A DNA stretch of 9,751 bases from CAWVWF01 sp963933885 (GTDB taxonomy: Bacteria; Bacteroidota; Bacteroidia; Flavobacteriales_C; GCA-002722245). Every line of letters starts with the position of its first letter. Positions within the stretch are counted from its first letter, which is position 1. A program made the position numbers and the translations under genes. The stretch lies in the NCBI GenBank assembly GCA_963933885.1, contig CAWVWF010000135.1, forward strand, positions 1-9,751. The letters are read 5' to 3'. The notes below the pieces were generated by a model. It made no database searches. It had not been told where the DNA came from and was given only the letters and a program-made list of their open reading frames with translations. This document shows positions 1 through 5,943 of this stretch, one piece after another.

Positions 1-236
1 GTGAAGTACTGTGTTTCGGACACCCACAAGAGGCATCCCTACAAATAAATGCATTTTTTTAATCATTATGAATTTTAAGTCATTTCTAATGAGAATGAAA
101 TAAGAATAACTGGACGTTAACTATGTGAAGGCAGGAATCTAGACGTCTGATTAAGCTATTAGTGTTATAAAAATCGGTTGACTTGACTTTTAGCCTATGC
201 CCAGCAAGGATAATAGGCTTAATGTAATTTATTTAA
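1..236. other. Left-edge region with no assignable gene
   Basis: No convincing gene is seen. Positions 1-40 are about half G+C, while 41-80 are only about 15 percent, so the extreme left may be the end of another unit. Three short readings are possible: a plus-strand C-terminus stopping at TAA 60-62, another stopping at TAA 46-48, or a minus-strand N-terminus starting with ATG at 54-52 and open to the edge (18 codons, beginning MHLFVGMPLVG). None is long enough to identify. A short hairpin (GTGT, 5-nt loop, ACAC at 11-23) is also present. The rest (60-236) is AT-rich; it contains the 8-bp palindrome AGACGTCT at 141-148 and the hairpin listed separately. Confidence 0.5.
192..219 (-). terminator. 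Hairpin just downstream of the TPR membrane protein gene
   Basis: The arms AGCCTAT (192-198) and ATAGGCT (213-219) pair perfectly over 7 bp around a 14-nt loop, 17 nt beyond the stop codon of the minus-strand gene. This position suits a transcription end point. On the minus strand the hairpin is followed by AAAAG rather than a U run, so it is not a classical intrinsic terminator; it may instead stabilise the mRNA 3' end. Confidence 0.3.
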
Positions 237-2114
237 TCAACCACCATTCAATATCAATCTAGCATATTCTTCATCAGCAACAACTCCATTTTTAATTGCC
301 TTCTCAAAATCCTCTCTAGCTCTGCTATAATTCTTCTCTAAATAAAAGCATTGAGAGCGTAAATAATGAGACATTCCTATTCTTACATTCTTATTAATCG
401 CTTTTGTTAAAAAGCCTTTTGCTTTAGCAAATTGCTTTAAACTCATATAGTTTTTCCCCAAGTAAAAGTACAATGGAGCAGATTTACACCCCAGTATCAA
501 CGCTGAATCTAATTTTCCAATCGCTCTTTCTGATTGGTTAACCTCCAATAGAATTATTCCTTCTCCGTAAAGCAAGTAGGGATTAACCGAATTCAATTTT
601 CTTATTACTTTCAAATCAGAATAAGCTTCCTGATAACGCTTATACTTAATTAAAAGTAAAGCTCTATTCTCTCTAGGACCTTCAATAGAATCGTTAATAA
701 TTATTGATTCATTAAAATACTGAAGCGCTAAAGAGTCATTCCCTTTTTTCGCATACATCAGTCCTATATTATTCAAAGGACTATACTTATCTTGAGTATA
801 TTTAAATGCTTCGTTTAACAGATCAATACTGGCATTATAGTCTCCTTTTTCCGCCATATGAAAAGCCAAATTATTATATGCCATTTCATTCTCTGGATAA
901 GTAACTATTACTGCTTCCCACATCGATTTGCTATCCTTCCAAACTTTCGATTGCTGATGACTAAGAACAACTAAGCAACCAACTAAAATCAATAGCATTC
1001 CATAAATAGCTTTCTTAAATTTTTCAAATCGTTTTTCAAACCAAACCACAAAAAATCCTATCCCTAAAATCAGCCCTATTCCTGGGAAATAAAAAAACCT
1101 TTCAGCTTCCATTGCTTGACCGAATGGAATGAATTGAAGAATTAGAAAAGAACTCACCCCGTAAAAAACAACCACAAAATTCACGTTGTTGTTAAATCGT
1201 AACTTGTTTACCCAAAAATACAGAAGACCTAAAAATGGAATAATTGTAATTTTCAAACTCATTGGAACACCTTCTAATGCAATCCCATGTGGATAAGGGT
1301 GCAATGGAGACAATTGAGTAGGTAAAACACACTTAATTATATAGAACCAGAAATTATAAACACCAATAAAAAAGCTATCTCCGAAATCAATATCAGAAAG
1401 TAACTTCATTCCTACTGCTGAATGTTGACCATATTTAGCAACTAAACCAAAACCGATAGAAATTAAAATAAATGGCGTTTTTAAAAGAATACTAGATAAG
1501 GTTATTTTTTCTTTTTTATAAAAATCAATAAGGATTAATAACACCGGGAATATTATAGCTGTTCCTTTTGACAGAACTGCCATTACGAAAAATAACAAAG
1601 GAATTAATAAGGCCTTCTTTGATTTAAGAGCATGGTTTTTTAAATAAAAGATCAAACCTAACAACGTAAATGTTGCCATCAATAAATCCTTTCTTCCAGT
1701 TACCCAAGCTACTGCTTCAACATTCATAGGATGAATCGCAAACAATACAGATGCTATAAATCCTATTCTAGTAGATAATGTTAATCTTTTTAGAAATTCA
1801 TAAACCAAATAAACATTAACTAGGTGAAGCAAGAAGTTCATAAAATGAAAGACTCTTGCATTAAAACCATCAACTGTATAATCGAGACAATAAGAAAGGG
1901 TAGTCAATGGATGATAAGCACCAATCGTAAAGGAAGAAAAGTTCAATCTTATTCTTTCCCAAGTCAACTCTCCAACTAGAGGATTATCCAAAATATACTT
2001 TGGATCATCCCAATTCACCCATCCATTAAAACAAACTGGATACAAAGCAACTATCCCCAATATTATTGGAATAAATTTCAAAAATGAAAACGAGGTTTGC
2101 TTTTCTCCTAACAT
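237..2114 (-). CDS. GT-C/TMTC-like membrane protein with C-terminal TPR repeats
   Basis: Predicted 625-residue integral membrane protein. The N-terminal two thirds (about 1-390) hold roughly ten hydrophobic segments and motifs typical of the TMTC/PMT-like GT-C glycosyltransferase group: an acidic pair in the first external loop (NWDDP, D36-D37), YHPLT at 67-71, HPMNVEAVAW at 128-137 followed by GRKD, and a later AERFFYFPGIG. The C-terminal part (about 405-620) contains about six TPR units, probably for protein-protein contacts or acceptor recognition. Eukaryotic TMTCs use dolichyl-phosphate-mannose; bacterial relatives are mostly uncharacterised, so donor and acceptor are unknown here. The ATG at 2114-2112 is preferred over an in-frame TTG three codons upstream, because that TTG lies inside a perfect -7 box. 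It is divergent from a polyprenyl-phosphate-sugar operon, which suggests but does not prove use of that donor. Family assignment is firm; enzymatic activity is inferred. Confidence 0.85.
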   Translation of the reverse strand: MLGEKQTSFSFLKFIPIILGIVALYPVCFNGWVNWDDPKYILDNPLVGELTWERIRLNFSSFTIGAYHPLTTLSYCLDYTVDGFNARVFHFMNFLLHLVNVYLVYEFLKRLTLSTRIGFIASVLFAIHPMNVEAVAWVTGRKDLLMATFTLLGLIFYLKNHALKSKKALLIPLLFFVMAVLSKGTAIIFPVLLILIDFYKKEKITLSSILLKTPFILISIGFGLVAKYGQHSAVGMKLLSDIDFGDSFFIGVYNFWFYIIKCVLPTQLSPLHPYPHGIALEGVPMSLKITIIPFLGLLYFWVNKLRFNNNVNFVVVFYGVSSFLILQFIPFGQAMEAERFFYFPGIGLILGIGFFVVWFEKRFEKFKKAIYGMLLILVGCLVVLSHQQSKVWKDSKSMWEAVIVTYPENEMAYNNLAFHMAEKGDYNASIDLLNEAFKYTQDKYSPLNNIGLMYAKKGNDSLALQYFNESIIINDSIEGPRENRALLLIKYKRYQEAYSDLKVIRKLNSVNPYLLYGEGIILLEVNQSERAIGKLDSALILGCKSAPLYFYLGKNYMSLKQFAKAKGFLTKAINKNVRIGMSHYLRSQCFYLEKNYSRAREDFEKAIKNGVVADEEYARLILNGG

Positions 2115-2120
2115 GGTCCG

Positions 2121-2128
2121 CAAATATA
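2121..2128 (-). promoter_or_regulatory. Bacteroidota -7 box for the minus-strand TPR gene
   Basis: Read on the minus strand this is TATATTTG, a perfect match to the TAnnTTTG consensus of the Bacteroidota primary sigma factor. A TTG at 2146-2144 could act as the -33 element, but the 15-nt spacer is shorter than usual. The box ends only 6 nt before the ATG at 2114, so transcription would begin at or next to the start codon. Confidence 0.5.
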
Positions 2129-2185
2129 ATTAAGAAAGAAGAACAAGTAAAAAAAAGTTTCTAAACATTACCACATGAGTTTTCT

Positions 2186-2193
2186 TACTTTTA
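2186..2193 (+). promoter_or_regulatory. Possible -7 box for the polyprenyl-phosphate-sugar operon
   Basis: TACTTTTA matches TAnnTTTG at all but the last base and ends 4 nt before the ATG at 2198. No good -33 TTG lies at normal distance. If real, the operon mRNA would be leaderless or nearly so. No Shine-Dalgarno sequence precedes the ATG, which is common in this phylum. Confidence 0.28.
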
Positions 2194-2197
2194 CAAA

Positions 2198-3064
2198 ATG
2201 GCAAACTTCAAAGATGTTATCCAGCTTCTTAGATTAAAACAATGGACTAAAAATATTTTAGTCATTGTTCCTGCTTTTTTCGCTGGTATCATCACGCCTG
2301 TTGAAATTGGCATACTTGTTAAAGGTTTTTTTGCATTTAGCTTAACAGCATCTATTGTATATATATTAAACGATTGGAAGGATAAAGATTTAGATGCTTT
2401 ACATCCTACCAAGAAAAATCGTCCATTACCTCGTGGGGTTTTTAATACCAATCAATTATTCATTATTGTAGGTATATTAATTTCACTAATAATAGTGTTA
2501 AGCCTTCAACTTCCCTATTATTTCAATTTAAGTTTAAGCTTATTTTTTGGGTTAAACTTCTTGTATTCATTTGGATTAAAAAAAATACCCTACTTGGAAA
2601 TGTGTATCGTTTCTTTTGGATTTTTACTTCGGATTTATGCAGGAGGATATTTGGTTGACGTTCCTATTTCAGGTTGGTTAATGCTATTGATAAGTATGAC
2701 TGCTTTACTAATTATTTGTGCCAAAAGAAACGCCGAAATTCAAAATGGAAATTTCAAAGCAAGAAGTGTTTTAAAGTATTATAATCCTAAACTAATTAAG
2801 GTTTTTGTTATTCTGTTAGCACTACTCTCAGTGGGGTCTTATTTAATGTACTGTCTAGACAAGGATGTCATAGCACGAATTGGATCAAATAAACTATTCT
2901 ACACAACCATTTTCATTCTTTTAGGAATGGCTAGATACTTACAACAGGTTTTCTTTAAGCTTAACACAGGTGCTCCGGCAGAGCTATTCTATAAGGACAA
3001 GTTTATTTTTATAATCATACTATCTTGGTTAACTTCGTTTTACTATCTGTTGTATGCGAATTAA
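2198..3064 (+). CDS. Phosphoribosyl-polyprenyl-phosphate synthase (UbiA family)
   Basis: A 288-residue UbiA-superfamily membrane prenyltransferase of the decaprenyl-phosphate phosphoribosyltransferase branch (Mycobacterium Rv3806c type). Enzymes of this branch move 5-phosphoribose from PRPP to polyprenyl phosphate, giving 5-phosphoribosyl-1-phosphoryl-polyprenol at the inner membrane. The first Asp-rich motif is intact: NDWKDKDLD at 58-66 (NDxxDxxxD), followed by HPTKKNRPLPRG at 69-80. The second region, YSFGLKKIPYLE at 123-134 followed by R145 and AGG at 148-150, is typical of the branch, with Glu where Asp is often found. AKRNAE lies at 175-180. About nine hydrophobic segments fit the fold. 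It is the first gene of the operon; its last 11 bp overlap the next gene, implying translational coupling. The lipid is inferred to be undecaprenyl or decaprenyl phosphate. A menaquinone- or heme-type UbiA is less likely given the DprE-like neighbour. Confidence 0.88.
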   Translation: MANFKDVIQLLRLKQWTKNILVIVPAFFAGIITPVEIGILVKGFFAFSLTASIVYILNDWKDKDLDALHPTKKNRPLPRGVFNTNQLFIIVGILISLIIVLSLQLPYYFNLSLSLFFGLNFLYSFGLKKIPYLEMCIVSFGFLLRIYAGGYLVDVPISGWLMLLISMTALLIICAKRNAEIQNGNFKARSVLKYYNPKLIKVFVILLALLSVGSYLMYCLDKDVIARIGSNKLFYTTIFILLGMARYLQQVFFKLNTGAPAELFYKDKFIFIIILSWLTSFYYLLYAN

Positions 3065-5042
3065 ACAAATTTCGAGTTGGGGTAACTACCCTAAAATTTT
3101 AGCGCAAGTTTTCTCTCCAGAAAAAGTTAAAGATGCTAGTCAGCTCATTCAAAATTCGAACTCAATAATTCCTAGAGGAAATGGAAGATCATATGGTGAT
3201 GCAGCTTTAAACACTCAAGTTCTTTCTACCAAAAACTTCAATAAAATAATCAGTTTTGATGAATCAACTGGAGCGATAAAGGTTCAATCGGGTGTTTTAT
3301 TGGATGATATTTTAAAGCTGACTATTCCAAAAGGTTATTTCTTACAAATTACTCCAGGAACGAAATACATCAGTATAGGTGGAGCCATTGCAGCTGATGT
3401 TCATGGTAAAAACCATCATAAAGTAGGTTGTTTTTCAAATTGTGTTACTTCCTTTGAGTTGATCAATCAGCAAGGCGTATTGATCAATTGCAGTGCTACT
3501 GAAAACTCCGATATATTCCTGGATACTTTTGGATCAATGGGGTTAACAGGTTTAATCACTTCTATTGAACTGAAACTAATGGCTATCCAATCTTCTGATA
3601 TTAATATTAGACAAATTCAAGTTGGAAATTTAGAGGAAATGATGGATGCTTTTCAAAAAAACACAAACACGACATATTCTGTTGCTTGGGTTGATTGTTT
3701 AGCGAAAGGTAAAAACTTAGGACGAGGTGTTATTTCATTAGGAGAACATAGCTTTGAACCAAGTGAATTAAAATATCAAGATAAAGCAGGATTTAAGATT
3801 CCTTTTTACTTCCCTAATTTCTCCTTAAATAAAATAACCATTGGTATTTTTAATATGCTGTATTATGCCAAAGGGAAATCTAAAGAATTCAATATAAATT
3901 ACGATTCCTTCTTTTATCCGCTGGACGGATTAAAGGATTGGAATAAGATATATGGTAAGAATGGCTTTATTCAATACCAGTTTGTTTTACCATTACAAAC
4001 ATCAAAAGCAGGGCTGGAAGACATTCTTCAATTTGTTGCAAATTCAAAAACACCTCCATTCCTTAGTGTTTTAAAATTGTTCGGGAAAGAGAATTTATCA
4101 AGTCCACATAGCTTTCCTAAGGAAGGATATACGTTGGCTATGGATTTTAAATGGCATCCTGGTGTTGAGCAACTCATTCGAATACTCGATCAAAAAGTAA
4201 CTCAATATAAAGGAAGAGTATATTTAGCAAAAGACGCTGGCTCTTCTGCTTCGTTAATTGATAATAGACCGATATCTAACGATACGTTCTCTTCATTACA
4301 AACAAAAAGACTAGATTTAAATATTGTGAATAATCAACCAAAAAAAGCTTTTATCCTAGGTGGAACATCAGATGTTGCCATCCAATTAACCAATCAACTT
4401 CTAAAAGATGGTTGGTTAGTTACTTCTTCAGTGAGGAATGTAGATAACCCATCATTAATTCAAAACGATAAGTTAATATATGTGGCGTTTGATTTAACGA
4501 AACCAGATTGGCAATTGATAGATCAGCAAACTCAAGAAGTTTCAGTTGTATTCAGCTTCATTGGTTACTGTCCGATACCACAGGACAACTATTTATCTAC
4601 CGAAGAAATAAACAAAATTACTTTTGCCAACTACAATGGACTTATTCCTGTTCTTGAAAAGTTTGTTCATGTATTCGAGCAAAAAGGACAAGGTACTATT
4701 GTGGGGGTTTCATCAGTTGCAGGTAATCGAGGAAGAGCAACCAACTATTTATATGGTTCAGCTAAGGCTGGTTTCACAACTTACTTAAGTGGAATCCGAA
4801 ATCGATTAGCAAAAAAAGGCGTTCATGTAATGACAGTCCTTCCTGGTTTTATGGATACCAAAATGACTAAAGGTTTAGATCTTCCAAAGCCGTTAACAGT
4901 TAACGCAGAACAAGCAAGATCTATTATTTACAGTGGATTTAAAAAGCAGAAAGATGTTATATATGTTTCTTGGAAATGGAAATATGTAATGAAAATCATA
5001 ACGTCAATTCCTGAATTCATCTTTAAAAAATTGAATCTTTAA
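3054..5042 (+). CDS. dprE1-dprE2: DprE1-DprE2 fusion: polyprenyl-phosphoribose 2'-epimerase in one chain
   Basis: A 662-residue protein joining the two enzymes that together epimerise polyprenyl-phosphoryl-ribose to polyprenyl-phosphoryl-arabinose. Residues 1 to about 422 are a VAO/GlcD-type FAD oxidase like DprE1: SSWGNYP near the start, RGNGRSYGD at 41-49, GGAIAADVHGKNHH at 109-122, and YLAKD at 390-394, whose K393 aligns with M. tuberculosis K418. The position equivalent to tuberculous C387 is A362. Residues about 429-662 are a short-chain dehydrogenase like DprE2: GGTSDVA at 436-442 (nucleotide binding), VSSVAG at 552-557, catalytic Y567-x-x-x-K571, LPGFMDTKM, and the DprE2-like tail YVSWKWKYVM followed by a final FKKL. 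DprE1 and DprE2 are usually separate proteins of about 460 and 250 residues. The start overlaps the UbiA gene by 11 bp and fits the usual DprE1 N-terminus. The reading frame is continuous across the junction. Confidence 0.88.
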   Translation: MRIKQISSWGNYPKILAQVFSPEKVKDASQLIQNSNSIIPRGNGRSYGDAALNTQVLSTKNFNKIISFDESTGAIKVQSGVLLDDILKLTIPKGYFLQITPGTKYISIGGAIAADVHGKNHHKVGCFSNCVTSFELINQQGVLINCSATENSDIFLDTFGSMGLTGLITSIELKLMAIQSSDINIRQIQVGNLEEMMDAFQKNTNTTYSVAWVDCLAKGKNLGRGVISLGEHSFEPSELKYQDKAGFKIPFYFPNFSLNKITIGIFNMLYYAKGKSKEFNINYDSFFYPLDGLKDWNKIYGKNGFIQYQFVLPLQTSKAGLEDILQFVANSKTPPFLSVLKLFGKENLSSPHSFPKEGYTLAMDFKWHPGVEQLIRILDQKVTQYKGRVYLAKDAGSSASLIDNRPISNDTFSSLQTKRLDLNIVNNQPKKAFILGGTSDVAIQLTNQLLKDGWLVTSSVRNVDNPSLIQNDKLIYVAFDLTKPDWQLIDQQTQEVSVVFSFIGYCPIPQDNYLSTEEINKITFANYNGLIPVLEKFVHVFEQKGQGTIVGVSSVAGNRGRATNYLYGSAKAGFTTYLSGIRNRLAKKGVHVMTVLPGFMDTKMTKGLDLPKPLTVNAEQARSIIYSGFKKQKDVIYVSWKWKYVMKIITSIPEFIFKKLNL

Positions 5043-5044
5043 TC

Positions 5045-5617
5045 ATGAATAAAAAACTCGTGCTTTTTGATTTTGATGGAACCTTAACAACTAAGGATAG
5101 CCTTTGGGCATTCCTTTTCCATTCCAACTCAAGTACTCGGGTTTATTATCACTTACTACTTCATACACCCTACTTCATATTAGGAGCTTTAAAAATAATG
5201 AGTAAGGGTGCTATTAAAGAAAAATTAACAGGAAGCTTACTAAAGAAATTCAGCAAAGAAGAAATCTCTTCATTGACGCATAGTTTTCAAGGCAAGATTT
5301 CTAGAATGCTAAATCAAAAAGTGTTCGATGCCTTCAAAAATCATTTAATAAACAAAGATGAAGTTTGCATAGTATCAGCTTCTCTTGACTTCTGGTTGAT
5401 GCCATTTACAGAAAAACATAATTGTCACCTCATTTCTACAAAATGGAATTTCACTTCAAATCAATTTGCTTCAAAAAATTGTAAAGGAAAAGAAAAGGAA
5501 ATTCAGATAAGACTGAAATATAACCTAGAGGATTTTGATACTATTATTGCATATGGAAATTCTACAGGTGATAATCAAATGATGGAATTAGCTCATCAAA
5601 AAAATTGGATCAAATAG
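5045..5617 (+). CDS. HAD-IB phosphatase, probable phosphoribosyl-lipid phosphatase
   Basis: A 190-residue soluble HAD-superfamily (SerB-like, subclass IB) phosphatase. Motif I is DFDGT at 9-13 (nucleophile D9, general acid/base D11), motif II is S111 in IVSASLDFW, motif III is K147 or K149 in CKGKEKE, and motif IV is YGNSTGDNQMM at 170-180 with D176. A cap insertion lies between motifs I and II. It starts 2 nt after the stop of the DprE fusion, so it is surely co-transcribed. Its substrate is not shown by sequence. In this operon the only step of the ribose-to-arabinose lipid pathway without another enzyme is removal of the 5'-phosphate from phosphoribosyl-phosphoryl-polyprenol, so that role is inferred. 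A phosphoserine or generic phosphomonoesterase role remains possible. It is the last gene of the operon. Confidence 0.8.
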   Translation: MNKKLVLFDFDGTLTTKDSLWAFLFHSNSSTRVYYHLLLHTPYFILGALKIMSKGAIKEKLTGSLLKKFSKEEISSLTHSFQGKISRMLNQKVFDAFKNHLINKDEVCIVSASLDFWLMPFTEKHNCHLISTKWNFTSNQFASKNCKGKEKEIQIRLKYNLEDFDTIIAYGNSTGDNQMMELAHQKNWIK

Positions 5618-5668
5618 AGGGCTTGATCATTGAATATAAAAAAACACTTTTTCATGCTTTTTTAAGTA

Positions 5669-5706
5669 TACAATTCCTTTAAAAACATCTACAATTCCCT
5701 GAAAAT
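5669..5706. repeat. Direct repeat with 21-bp period upstream of the giant gene
   Basis: TACAATTCCTTTAAAAA at 5669-5685 recurs as TACAATTCCCTGAAAAT at 5690-5706, a period of exactly 21 bp, or two helical turns. A weaker third copy, ACAATTCTTTT, lies at 5748-5758. Same-face spacing would suit tandem binding of a regulator, but AT-rich chance similarity cannot be excluded. Confidence 0.35.
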
Positions 5707-5718
5707 CTTGTAACTAAA

Positions 5719-5733
5719 TTGTGAATTACACAA
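5719..5733. promoter_or_regulatory. Small perfect dyad TTGTG-n5-CACAA
   Basis: TTGTG (5719-5723) and CACAA (5729-5733) are perfect inverted arms around AATTA. The shape resembles half-sites of CRP/FNR-type regulators, although the spacer is one base shorter than the usual TGTGA-n6-TCACA layout. A second TGTG/CACA dyad lies about 125 bp downstream. Confidence 0.25.
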
Positions 5734-5790
5734 AAACAATGTTAATAACAATTCTTTTCAGGCTGATAAATTACACGCTACAAATACGAC

Positions 5791-5868
5791 TTGAAAAACG
5801 TTACAAAAAACCACAACAACCCTAATACAAGAACAATAAGTTATTATTATTGTGTTTTGAAAAACGTT
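5791..5868. repeat. Two copies of TTGAAAAACGTT, 66 bp apart
   Basis: The 12-mer TTGAAAAACGTT occurs at 5791-5802 and again at 5857-5868. Similarity extends one base further on the right (TTA). The second copy supplies the candidate -33 TTG of the promoter at 5857-5889, so the first could be a second promoter part or a regulator site. Confidence 0.4.
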
Positions 5869-5882
5869 TATCACACATAATA
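5845..5882. promoter_or_regulatory. Inverted repeat overlapping the candidate promoter
   Basis: TATTATTGTG at 5845-5854 is complementary to CACACATAATA at 5872-5882 except for one unpaired base. The 17-nt centre holds the second TTGAAAAACGTT copy. The right arm touches the TA of the candidate -7 box, as an operator would. It could also be a DNA or RNA hairpin in the leader if transcription starts further upstream. Confidence 0.3.
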
Positions 5883-5889
5883 GTATTTG
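5857..5889 (+). promoter_or_regulatory. Candidate promoter of the giant secreted protein gene
   Basis: TTG at 5857-5859 and TAGTATTTG at 5881-5889 are separated by 21 nt, close to the Bacteroidota -33/-7 arrangement. The -7 element carries one base more than the TAnnTTTG consensus between TA and TTTG. The implied leader before the ATG at 5944 would be about 50 nt. No Shine-Dalgarno sequence is seen before that ATG. Confidence 0.3.
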
Positions 5890-5943
5890 ATTATAAAACA
5901 TAAACGCTTAAATTCAAGTATAATAAAATACTACTTGAGCGAA

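Larger units (their letters stand above)
5618..5943. other. AT-rich intergenic region between the operon and the giant secreted protein gene
   Basis: No open reading frame of note on either strand. The first 60 bases contain A and T runs (about 5639-5664) that could form only a weak A/T stem, so no strong terminator for the upstream operon is seen. The remainder holds direct repeats, two TGTG/CACA dyads and a candidate promoter, each listed separately. These suggest a regulated leader for the gene starting at 5944. Confidence 0.6.

Noticed and set aside
10..27. TTCGG-containing hairpin as a tRNA or tmRNA T-arm
   Set aside because: The required 5-bp stem around a 7-nt loop does not pair, and no acceptor stem or CCA is seen.
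2115..2123. TTG start adding three residues (MRT) to the TPR membrane protein
   Set aside because: The TTG is the end of a perfect TATATTTG -7 box and the following ATG fits the family N-terminus, so translation from TTG is unlikely.
2191..2451. Minus-strand reading frame of 86 codons
   Set aside because: It lies wholly against the UbiA-family gene, whose motifs are intact, and has no recognisable features.
5638..5664. A-run/T-run segment as an intrinsic terminator of the operon
   Set aside because: Only a short A/T stem with a long loop can form; too weak to call.
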